5,203 nt of DNA, from assembly GCA_032250895.1 (NCBI GenBank), contig JAVVEZ010000139.1, forward strand, positions 1 through 5,203, read 5' to 3'. Each line of letters begins with the position of its first letter. The first letter of the stretch is position 1. Origin of the DNA: JAVVEZ01 sp032250895. Lineage in GTDB: Bacteria; Pseudomonadota; Gammaproteobacteria; Pseudomonadales; Pseudohongiellaceae. The translations under genes were made by a program, and so were the position numbers. The notes below the pieces were generated by a model that saw only the letters and a list, made by a program, of their open reading frames with translations, did not search any database and was not told the DNA's origin. Of the stretch, positions 1 to 5,203 are shown in pieces.

Positions 1-591
1 GCTGATTCTGAAATCAATCGCCGCGCTGTCATCCAGGGGGCTCGTTGCCCCGCCGCCAGGCTCCAGCGCCGAATCCTCCAGCCGCATCAGGTCATCCTGG
101 GCATTCACCTGTACACCGGGAGTACGCAGGGAGAAGGAGCCCGTTCGCGTCCCATCGGCTGCCGTGTGCAGTGAAAACTGCGAAATTCCTTCCGGCAGGG
201 AGAAGCTGCCGTAAACGAAGTCAGCGCTGGCCGTCAGCACGATACCGTACAGGGAATTCTCTGTCAGAGTGGCATACCAGGATAAATCACCGTTGTTGAA
301 ACGCCGGATACTCTCGACCCGGGCCTCATGACTGCTGCCCTCAGGCAGCCTCAATACGAAAGTCTGGCCACGGCTGAGGCCATCGAGCAGGTCACGATCA
401 AAGGCAATGACACCATTGTCATCGACGCTGAACAGCAAGGGTGGGGGTGGCTCGGATACAGCCTGGGCGTACAGCCCTGACGGCAGCAGCAAAAAACTCG
501 CCACGAGCCCTGTCAGCGCCATCATAAATGACAGCCCCTGCCGGCTTTTCCTCAGCTGTGTTGCGAGTATGTTCATTGTGTTATCAATCAT
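1..591 (-). CDS. Exported protein, N-terminal part; resembles propeptide region of secreted M12-type metalloprotease (partial)
   Basis: Only the first 197 residues are in the window and the frame runs open through the left edge. The N-terminus is a signal peptide: basic residues (RKSR, 14-17), a hydrophobic core at about 20-36, and a likely cleavage after AQA (residue 44), followed by a proline-rich linker. The mature part has LPEG (82-85), GDLSWYA (101-107), a run ending in Leu-Thr (119-120), and VYGSF (126-130). This order (an LPxG turn, a G-x-SWxA strand, a VYGxF strand, a short Tyr/Phe-rich strand, then DG) is what I recall from the N-terminal prodomain of bacterial secreted reprolysin-like zinc proteases, so a catalytic HExxH domain may lie beyond the edge. 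That domain is not visible, so the protease call is inference. No cysteine occurs in the visible part. ATG at 591 is preferred because it overlaps the upstream gene's stop by 8 bases and follows a G-rich stretch. ATG at 576 is in frame but has no Shine-Dalgarno, and a GTG at 609 is also possible. Confidence 0.6.
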   Translation of the reverse strand, partial: MIDNTMNILATQLRKSRQGLSFMMALTGLVASFLLLPSGLYAQAVSEPPPPLLFSVDDNGVIAFDRDLLDGLSRGQTFVLRLPEGSSHEARVESIRRFNNGDLSWYATLTENSLYGIVLTASADFVYGSFSLPEGISQFSLHTAADGTRTGSFSLRTPGVQVNAQDDLMRLEDSALEPGGGATSPLDDSAAIDFRIS

Positions 592-1531
592 TCCGCCCCC
601 GAAACCCACGTCTTCCCTGCAGGCCACCACCATGGACAAACAGTATACGGGAATTTCGTGGGAAAAAATCCCTTTTTATCAAATCCTGCAAACCATATAA
701 CACTTTCCCAGAATAAACCGGCTCCAGCGGAATGCCGGTATCCCTCTCAAAAGCCTCGATGAAGGCCAGCAGTTCGGGCTTGGTTCTGGCATAGCCGCCA
801 AAATGATAATCCTCATTGACAGACCAGCGACAATGCCCCTTCATTCCACTGTTGCGCAGCAATCTTTGAATTTCAGCGCTCAGGTAGCCTCTGCCTTTAA
901 GGGCCTGGAAACCCAGTATCCGGGGCGGAGTCAGTGCCTTCACGGACCATTCCTCCGTCAGCCACCATGCACTGCCGACCAGGCCTGCCAGGGTGGTCCC
1001 GGTGCCGCAGGCCAGAGCAATGTGGTCATAGGCACCCCGAATCCCCGCCGGTATCTCTGCACAGCCCTGCATGCCCGCCAGATTCGCACCACCTTCTGGA
1101 ATCAGGTAAAAATGACCGTACTGCCGTCGCAGGCTGTCAATGAAGGCAGGCTCCTGTTGACGACGATAGCTGGCACGATCGACAAACACGAGCCGCATGC
1201 CATTGGCGACGGCATCCTGCAGACAGGGATTGAGTGGCGTTTCACTGTCACCACGAACGACGCCGATGGTCGCAAAGCCAAACAGACGACCGGCCGCCGC
1301 CAGGGCATGAAGATGATTGGACCAGGCCCCACCAAAACTGAGCAACGTGGAAAAGCCCGATGTGCGGGCCGCCTGCAGATTGTATTTCAGCTTGTACCAT
1401 TTGTTGCCGGACAGCTCTGGATGCAGAAGATCCGTGCGCAATACCGACAGGCTGACAGCACTGTTTTCCAGCAGACTGTTGTGTACCTGCTGAATCGGAG
1501 GGGCGTCTGGAGAAAATTTTGAGATAGGAAT
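584..1531 (-). CDS. PLP-dependent enzyme of the ACC deaminase / D-cysteine desulfhydrase family; start uncertain
   Basis: This is a fold-type II PLP enzyme that probably deaminates or desulfhydrates a small D-amino acid in the cytoplasm. The PLP-binding lysine lies in SGNKWYKLKYN (Lys codon 1400-1402). It is followed by the substrate-carboxylate loop SFGGAWSNH, the phosphate-binding glycine loop ACGTGTTLAGL, and C-terminal VYSGK and LFVHGGGLQG. In true ACC deaminases the last two motifs read Y-E-G-K and H-L-GG. Here Ser and Gly replace Glu and Leu, which argues against ACC deaminase; Ser at the first position fits D-cysteine desulfhydrases. The substrate is unproven. The frame is open up to an ATG at 1618, but that ATG is inside tRNA-Asp and its first 18 codons are the tRNA read as protein, so I reject it. 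No ATG, GTG or TTG follows in frame until TTG at 1441, which would remove a conserved beta strand. I place the start provisionally at ATT 1531 (about 315 residues), with CTG 1537 as an alternative. Neither has a Shine-Dalgarno. The stop overlaps the next gene by 8 bases. Confidence 0.85.
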   Translation of the reverse strand: MPISKFSPDAPPIQQVHNSLLENSAVSLSVLRTDLLHPELSGNKWYKLKYNLQAARTSGFSTLLSFGGAWSNHLHALAAAGRLFGFATIGVVRGDSETPLNPCLQDAVANGMRLVFVDRASYRRQQEPAFIDSLRRQYGHFYLIPEGGANLAGMQGCAEIPAGIRGAYDHIALACGTGTTLAGLVGSAWWLTEEWSVKALTPPRILGFQALKGRGYLSAEIQRLLRNSGMKGHCRWSVNEDYHFGGYARTKPELLAFIEAFERDTGIPLEPVYSGKVLYGLQDLIKRDFFPRNSRILFVHGGGLQGRRGFRGRND

Positions 1532-1565
1532 ATTCAGGCTTGCTTTTGTACAGAGGAAACTGTAA

Positions 1566-1642
1566 TGGCGGACCGGACGGGACTCGAACCCGCGACCTCC
1601 GGCGTGACAGGCCGGCATTCTAACCGGCTGAACTACCGGTCC
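1566..1642 (-). tRNA. tRNA-Asp, anticodon GUC
   Basis: This is a complete 77-nt cloverleaf with encoded CCA (1568-1566). The acceptor arms GGACCGG (1642-1636) and CCGGTCC (1576-1570) pair fully, and the discriminator is G (1569), as expected for tRNA-Asp. The anticodon stem is CCGGC/GCCGG with loop CTGTCAC, so the anticodon is GUC (1608-1606). The T arm carries GGTTCGAGTCC. It lies 17 bases downstream of tRNA-Val and is probably processed from the same transcript. G34 in this anticodon is a normal site for queuosine, and queD lies just across the promoter region. Confidence 0.97.
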
Positions 1643-1652
1643 GCTGAACAGA

Positions 1653-1743
1653 AGTGCTTTGGTGGGTGATGAGGGATTTGAACCCCCGACATTCGCCTTG
1701 TAAGGGCGACGCTCTCCCAGCTGAGCTAATCACCCAAAGCACT
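1653..1743 (-). other. Leader-trailer inverted repeat flanking tRNA-Val
   Basis: The minus-strand leader AGTGCTTT (1743-1736) lies directly against the mature 5' end. It is fully complementary to AAAGCACT (1660-1653), which starts at the final A of the encoded CCA. In the precursor RNA the 7-bp acceptor stem could therefore continue as a further 8 bp, interrupted only by a bulge of three nucleotides (discriminator A and two C). The complementarity is seen directly. Any effect on RNase P or 3' processing is inference. Confidence 0.6.
1660..1735 (-). tRNA. tRNA-Val, anticodon UAC
   Basis: This is a complete 76-nt cloverleaf with encoded CCA (1662-1660). The acceptor arms GGGTGAT (1735-1729) and ATCACCC (1670-1664) pair fully and the discriminator is A (1663). 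The D arm has the usual TAGCTCAGCTGGGAGAGC. The anticodon stem TCGCC/GGCGA encloses loop CTTACAA, giving anticodon UAC for valine. The T arm is GGGGGTTCAAATCCC. It is the first gene after the promoter at 1754-1781. Its short leader and its trailer are complementary, as described in a separate entry. Confidence 0.97.
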
Positions 1744-1753
1744 GAGGCTGCGC

Positions 1754-1781
1754 ATTCTACCGACTTGTCGAAACATGTCAA
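1754..1781 (-). promoter_or_regulatory. Sigma70-type promoter for the tRNA-Val / tRNA-Asp unit
   Basis: On the minus strand a perfect -35 box TTGACA (1781-1776) and a -10 box TAGAAT (1759-1754) are separated by 16 bases. An A/T-rich stretch (TTAAAATTA) sits just upstream of the -35 like an UP element, and GCGC follows the -10. A GC-rich discriminator of this kind is typical of stable-RNA promoters under stringent control. The expected start is near 1747-1749, giving a leader of only about 12 nt before tRNA-Val. Boxes are read directly; activity and stringent control are inferred. Confidence 0.8.
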
Positions 1782-1806
1782 TAATTTTAAGCCAGGTCGT
1801 CGCTTG

Positions 1807-1820
1807 CCGGAATTTTCCGG
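1807..1820. repeat. Short perfect inverted repeat between divergent tRNA and queD transcription units
   Basis: CCGGAA and TTCCGG flank a 2-base centre, forming a perfect 14-bp inverted repeat. It lies about 26 bases upstream of the tRNA promoter's -35 box and about 50 bases upstream of the chosen queD start. It could be a small operator or a hairpin in the queD leader, but a repeat this short may be chance. The rest of the 1736-1870 intergenic stretch shows no queD promoter that I can defend. Confidence 0.35.
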
Positions 1821-1870
1821 GTATCATGTCGCCTCAATATCAGTCAGGAATTTGCCGGACCGCAGTGACC

Positions 1871-2227
1871 ATGGATATCTATAAAGAATTCAGCTTTGAA
1901 GCCGCCCACCATCTGCCCCAGGTCCCTGCCGGGCATAAATGTGCGCGCCTGCACGGGCATTCCTTTCACGTGGCTGTGCATGTTGCCGGACCGGTGGATG
2001 ACAGGCTCGGCTGGGTCATGGATTTTGCCGACATCAAGGCCGCCTGCAAGCCGGTATTCAAACGACTGGACCATTATTATCTGAACGAAATTCCCGGGCT
2101 GGAAAACCCCACCAGCGAAAATATCGCACGCTGGATCTGGCAGGCCCTGAAGCCGGACCTGCCTCAACTCAGCAAGCTGGTCGTCAGGGAAACCTGCACC
2201 AGCGGCTGCATCTATCGTGGCGACTGA
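1871..2227 (+). CDS. queD: 6-carboxy-5,6,7,8-tetrahydropterin synthase (QueD)
   Basis: QueD converts dihydroneopterin triphosphate to 6-carboxytetrahydropterin in the cytoplasm, an early step toward preQ0 and queuosine. The 118-residue product covers the whole 6-pyruvoyltetrahydropterin synthase-like fold at the family's usual length. Zinc ligands are His14 (in FEAAHHLP), His28 and His30 (in LHGHSF). The catalytic set is Cys24 (CARLHGH), Asp67-His68 (RLDHYYLNE) and Glu107 (VVRETCTSG). The PTSEN motif (80-84) is also present. ATG 1871 is chosen because MDIYKEFSFEAAHH matches the family's N-terminus. In-frame upstream starts (GTG 1865, ATG 1826, ATG 1775) would add residues of no family character. 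The Shine-Dalgarno is weak. The gene is divergent from the tRNA unit and convergent with ung, so it appears to be transcribed alone. Confidence 0.95.
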   Translation: MDIYKEFSFEAAHHLPQVPAGHKCARLHGHSFHVAVHVAGPVDDRLGWVMDFADIKAACKPVFKRLDHYYLNEIPGLENPTSENIARWIWQALKPDLPQLSKLVVRETCTSGCIYRGD

Positions 2228-2242
2228 GCAGAAAAAACAATG

Positions 2243-2971
2243 TCATCCAGAACCTTCCTGAGCAACCGGCAATTGCCAGTTGATGGGCGTTCCGCCATTT
2301 CTGACCAGGTAGGCATTGCTCAGCGAAAAATGCCGGTTACCCAAGAAACCCCGGTGCGCCGAGAGTGGCGAGGGATGGGCCGACTGTAATACCAGGTGCC
2401 TGTCAGCATCGATGAACCGGCCTTTTTTCTGGGCATAGCTGCCCCATAACAGGAACACCAGGCCCTCCCGCTGCTCATTGAGCAGGGCGATGATGCGGTC
2501 CGTAAAGCGTTCCCAACCCCTGCCCTGATGCGCGGCCGGCTGGCCCTTGACCACCGTCAGCACCGAATTCAGCAACAGTACGCCCTGCTCCGCCCAGGCG
2601 GACAAGCAGCCGTGATTGGCCACAGGCAGTCCCAGATCGCTGTGGATTTCCTTGAAGATATTCTGCAGCGAAGGTGGCACCGGGACCCCCGGCAACACGG
2701 AAAAACAAAGACCATGGGCCTGACCGGGACCGTGGTAGGGATCCTGCCCCAGAATCACTACCCTGACCTTGTCGAAAGGCGTGCTGTTCAGGGCATTGAA
2801 GATTTTGTCGCCGGGCGGGTAAACCTCCCTGCCCGCCCGTTTTTCCTGGAGCAGAAATTCCCGCAGTTGCTGCATGTAGGGCTGCGTGAATTCATCCTGC
2901 AAGAGCTGTTGCCAGGATGCATGCAATTTTACATTTCTGGCCACCCTGTCATGTTCATGCCTTGTGTTCAT
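2243..2971 (-). CDS. ung: Uracil-DNA glycosylase, family 1 (Ung)
   Basis: Ung removes uracil from DNA to begin base excision repair, after cytosine deamination or dUMP misincorporation. The 242-residue product has all family 1 landmarks. The water-activating loop GQDPYHG (75-81) contains catalytic Asp77. Phe90 forms the uracil pocket, PPS (99-101) is part of the proline-rich loop, and Asn135 in LLLNSVLTV reads uracil. The DNA-intercalating loop HPSPLSAHRGF (199-209) contains catalytic His199 and Leu203. The sequence is complete and the closest named relative I recognise is the E. coli type. ATG 2971 lies 12 bases after the lysS stop, which suggests cotranscription. It has no obvious Shine-Dalgarno, so translational coupling to lysS is likely. 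An in-frame GTG at 2944, preceded by ACAGG, is a possible but less likely start. Confidence 0.97.
   Translation of the reverse strand: MNTRHEHDRVARNVKLHASWQQLLQDEFTQPYMQQLREFLLQEKRAGREVYPPGDKIFNALNSTPFDKVRVVILGQDPYHGPGQAHGLCFSVLPGVPVPPSLQNIFKEIHSDLGLPVANHGCLSAWAEQGVLLLNSVLTVVKGQPAAHQGRGWERFTDRIIALLNEQREGLVFLLWGSYAQKKGRFIDADRHLVLQSAHPSPLSAHRGFLGNRHFSLSNAYLVRNGGTPINWQLPVAQEGSG
2264..2281. repeat. 18-bp near-palindrome inside the 3' end of ung
   Basis: On the minus strand AACTGGCAATTGCCGGTT is self-complementary apart from one G-T pair, giving a 7-bp stem with an AATT loop. It lies in codons near the ung C-terminus. A run of six T in the minus strand (2236-2231) follows after about 28 bases, too far away for a standard intrinsic terminator. 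Confidence 0.3.
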
Positions 2972-2983
2972 TGGCCGCTACGG

Positions 2984-4510
2984 CTACTGATCGTGATGGG
3001 GCCGCATATGCGGAAACAACAGCACATCGCGGATGGAAGGTGAATCCGTGAACAGCATGACCAGCCGGTCAATGCCAATGCCTTCACCGGCGGTGGGCGG
3101 CATGCCATACTCCAGGGCCGTGATGTAATCGCTGTCGAAGTGCATGGCTTCATCGTCCCCGGCGTCCTTTTCGGCAACCTGGGCCATGAAACGTTCAGCC
3201 TGGTCTTCGGCATCATTGAGCTCGGAAAAGCCATTGGCAATTTCGCGGCCGGCAATGAACAATTCGAAGCGGTCGGCTATTTCGGGATTCTGATCATTGC
3301 GGCGTGCCAGCGGTGAGACCTCGATCGGGTATTCGGTAATGAAGGTGGGCTGCTGCAAGAGCGGTTCCACCCTGGCCTCGAAAATTTCCAGCTGAATTTT
3401 CCCCTTGCCCCAGTTGTCGCGGACGTCCAGACCAATGGCCTGCGCCAGGGTTCTGGCCTGCTCGCGATCATCCAATTGCGCCGCCGTCACTCCCGGCACG
3501 TGCGCCTCAATGGCAGCCAGTACGCTCATGCGCTGAAACGGCCGGGCAAAGTCGATGAGCTGGCTCTGATAGGAAACCACAGATGTCCCCAGCACCTCTT
3601 CACAGACACCACGCAACAGGCGCTCGGTGAGCGCCATGACGTCCCGATAATCGGCATAGGCCTGATAGAACTCCAGCATGGTGAACTCGGGGTTATGCCG
3701 GGTTGACAGCCCTTCGTTACGAAAATTCCGGTTCAGTTCAAAGACCCGTTCGAAGCCGCCCACCACCAGACGTTTCAGAAACAGTTCCGGAGCAATGCGC
3801 AGGTACATATCCTGACTCAGCGCATTGTGATGGGTGACAAAGGGACGCGCCACGGCACCGCCGGGAATCACCTGCATCATCGGCGTTTCGACTTCCATGA
3901 AACGCTCATTGATCATGAAACGGCGAATGGCATCGACTATTCCGGAACGAATGATAAATATTTTCCGGGATTCTTCGTTGGCAATCAGATCAACATAACG
4001 CTGGCGGTAGCGCACCTCGGTATCGGTCAGGCCATGAAATTTGTCAGGCAGCGGGCGCAGGGATTTGGTCAATAATCGAATCGTTGCCACGTGAAGCGAC
4101 AGCTCACCCATGCCGGTTTTGAATACCCTGCCGCTGGCACCAACGATATCGCCCAAATCCCAGCTTTTGATTTCGGCTTTCAGTTCGGCGGAAAATTCCT
4201 TGAAGCTGAGATAGAGCTGCATCTGCCCGCTCATATCCTGAATCACCATGAAGGGGCCACGGATACGCACGATGCGACCGCCGACGCTCACCTGCAGCGC
4301 TTTTGTTTCGAGCGTTTCCCGATCCAGCCCGGCATAATCCCGGTGCAGATCACCGGCATAGGCATCTCTGCGAAAGTCATTCGGAAAGGCATTGCGTTCA
4401 GCGCGGATCACGTTCAGTTTTTCCCGCCGTTGGGCAATAAGCCTGTTGTCGTCCTGAGCATTGACAGGCGCCGACTGCCCGGGATTTTTTGCTGCTGTTT
4501 TTTCTGTCAT
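2984..4510 (-). CDS. lysS: Lysyl-tRNA synthetase, class II (LysS)
   Basis: LysS charges tRNA-Lys with lysine in the cytoplasm. The 508-residue product is of normal length. The N-terminal OB-fold anticodon-binding domain covers about 70-150, including GGRIVRIRGPFMVIQDMSGQMQLY. The catalytic domain follows with motif 1 FMEVETPMM (204-212, invariant Pro210), motif 2 FELNRNFRNEGLSTRHNPEF (257-276, ATP-binding Arg264) and motif 3 GEGIGIDRL (475-483, Arg482). RIAPELFLKRLVVGG (238-252) and the C-terminal LLFPHMRP are also typical. The OB-fold loop reads RGPF where E. coli, as I remember it, has a version about four residues longer; I regard this as ordinary family variation. ATG 4510 lies 26 bases after the prfB stop, with a weak GAGA Shine-Dalgarno about 9 bases upstream. 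The gap to ung is 12 bases. prfB-lysS is a standard gammaproteobacterial pair. Confidence 0.98.
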   Translation of the reverse strand: MTEKTAAKNPGQSAPVNAQDDNRLIAQRREKLNVIRAERNAFPNDFRRDAYAGDLHRDYAGLDRETLETKALQVSVGGRIVRIRGPFMVIQDMSGQMQLYLSFKEFSAELKAEIKSWDLGDIVGASGRVFKTGMGELSLHVATIRLLTKSLRPLPDKFHGLTDTEVRYRQRYVDLIANEESRKIFIIRSGIVDAIRRFMINERFMEVETPMMQVIPGGAVARPFVTHHNALSQDMYLRIAPELFLKRLVVGGFERVFELNRNFRNEGLSTRHNPEFTMLEFYQAYADYRDVMALTERLLRGVCEEVLGTSVVSYQSQLIDFARPFQRMSVLAAIEAHVPGVTAAQLDDREQARTLAQAIGLDVRDNWGKGKIQLEIFEARVEPLLQQPTFITEYPIEVSPLARRNDQNPEIADRFELFIAGREIANGFSELNDAEDQAERFMAQVAEKDAGDDEAMHFDSDYITALEYGMPPTAGEGIGIDRLVMLFTDSPSIRDVLLFPHMRPHHDQ

Positions 4511-4536
4511 GTTTAAGCGTCTCGTTTACTGATTTT

Positions 4537-5203
4537 TTAAAGCCCCATTTTCAGGCTGGCTTCCATGAACTGGTCGAGATCCCCATTGAGCACGGCAGCG
4601 GTATTGCTGGTTTCCACGTCCGTGCGCAAATCCTTGATCCGGGACGCATCCAGCACATAGGATCGAATCTGGCTACCCCAGCCAATGTCGGACTTCTCTT
4701 CCTCGATAGCCTGCTGGGCCTGTCTGCGCTTCAGTTCTTCCAGTTCATACAGCTTGGCCTTGAGTTGCTTGATGGCCTGATCCCTGTTCTTGTGCTGGGA
4801 GCGCTGACTCTGGCACTGTACGACGATGCCGCTGGGCAGGTGAGTGAGACGGATTGCCGAATCCGTCTTGTTGACATGTTGCCCGCCTGCGCCGGAGGCA
4901 CGATAGGTATCGACCCGCACCTCGTTCATATCCAGTTCAACCTGGATATCGTCGTCCACTTCCGGAGAGACGAAGACCGAAGCAAAGGAGGTATGGCGGC
5001 GGTTCCCGGAATCGAAGGGTGACTTTCTGACCAGACGGTGCACACCGGTTTCGGTACGCAACCAGCCAAAGGCATAGTCGCCTTCAAAGTAAATCGTGGC
5101 ACTCTTGATGCCGGCCACTTCACCGGCAGAGACTTCCACGAGTTCGGTCCTGAAGTCTTTCTGTTCACCCCAGCGCATATACATGCGCAGTAACATTTCC
5201 GCC
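4537..5203 (-). CDS. prfB: Peptide chain release factor 2 (RF2), C-terminal part (partial)
   Basis: RF2 ends translation at UGA and UAA codons on the ribosome. About 221 C-terminal residues are present, from AEMLLRMY onward; the rest of the gene, including the start, lies beyond the right edge. The stop-codon-reading tripeptide SPF is encoded at 5022-5014 (VRKSPFDSGNRRHTSF). It identifies RF2 rather than RF1, which carries a PxT motif. The GGQ motif that triggers peptidyl-tRNA hydrolysis is at 4887-4879 (SGAGGQHVNKTDSA), followed by the conserved CQSQRSQHKNRDQA segment and the helical C-terminus. Methionines near 5196 are internal residues, not a start. The programmed +1 frameshift known in many prfB genes would be near codon 25 and cannot be checked here. 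The gene reads into lysS across 26 bases. Confidence 0.97.
   Translation of the reverse strand, partial: AEMLLRMYMRWGEQKDFRTELVEVSAGEVAGIKSATIYFEGDYAFGWLRTETGVHRLVRKSPFDSGNRRHTSFASVFVSPEVDDDIQVELDMNEVRVDTYRASGAGGQHVNKTDSAIRLTHLPSGIVVQCQSQRSQHKNRDQAIKQLKAKLYELEELKRRQAQQAIEEEKSDIGWGSQIRSYVLDASRIKDLRTDVETSNTAAVLNGDLDQFMEASLKMGL

Noticed and set aside
803..1522. 239-codon open frame on the plus strand
   Set aside because: It lies antisense to the PLP enzyme, has no recognisable domain and is rich in Arg, Gln and Thr, as expected of a shadow frame.
1532..1618. N-terminal extension of the PLP enzyme to ATG 1618
   Set aside because: It overlaps tRNA-Asp on the same strand; its first 18 residues are the tRNA sequence translated, a known annotation artefact.
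1775..1870. Longer queD start at ATG 1775 or ATG 1826
   Set aside because: The extra residues do not match QueD N-termini, and 1775 lies within the tRNA promoter's -35 region.
1403..1990. 8-mer TTGCCGGA seen four times (1403, 1804, 1852, 1983) as a possible uptake or regulatory repeat
   Set aside because: Two copies are in coding sequence with common GCC GGA codons, spacing is irregular and no flanking bases are shared; probably chance.
2228..2262. Intrinsic terminator for ung using the T-run at 2236-2231 of the minus strand
   Set aside because: The only nearby stem (in 2249-2261) has about 5 bp including a wobble and is about a dozen bases from the T-run, so it is not convincing.
2528..3043. 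171-codon plus-strand open frame
   Set aside because: It is antisense to ung and the end of lysS, with no family features.
4489..5022. 177-codon plus-strand open frame with hydrophobic stretches
   Set aside because: It is antisense to prfB; the hydrophobic runs are the complement of charged and Leu/Gln codons in RF2.

Overview
The window looks like chromosomal core sequence from a gammaproteobacterium. It carries the prfB-lysS pair next to ung, tRNAs with encoded CCA ends, and moderately high GC by eye. I cannot name the genus from sequence alone. Nearly everything is on the minus strand. The one clear plus-strand gene is queD.

Reading the minus strand from the right edge, the first unit is prfB (release factor 2, 5' part outside the window), lysS (lysyl-tRNA synthetase) and ung (uracil-DNA glycosylase). 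They are packed with gaps of 26 and 12 bases and probably form one operon. This unit ends tail to tail with queD, only 15 bases apart, and I see no clean intrinsic terminator there.

The second minus-strand unit begins at a strong sigma70-type promoter in the 1736-1870 intergenic region. It reads tRNA-Val(UAC), tRNA-Asp(GUC), a PLP-dependent enzyme of the ACC deaminase / D-cysteine desulfhydrase family, and then an exported protein that runs off the left edge. The exported protein resembles the N-terminal part of secreted M12-type zinc metalloproteases. queD diverges from this promoter region and makes a precursor of queuosine, the modification placed on tRNA-Asp(GUC), whose gene lies about 230 bases away.

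No mobile element, CRISPR array or clearly new system is visible. The points most worth a second look are in the tRNA unit. The PLP enzyme has no ATG, GTG or TTG start between the end of tRNA-Asp and its conserved core. The leader and trailer of tRNA-Val can pair to extend the acceptor stem. The PLP enzyme's active-site residues do not fit ACC deaminase.
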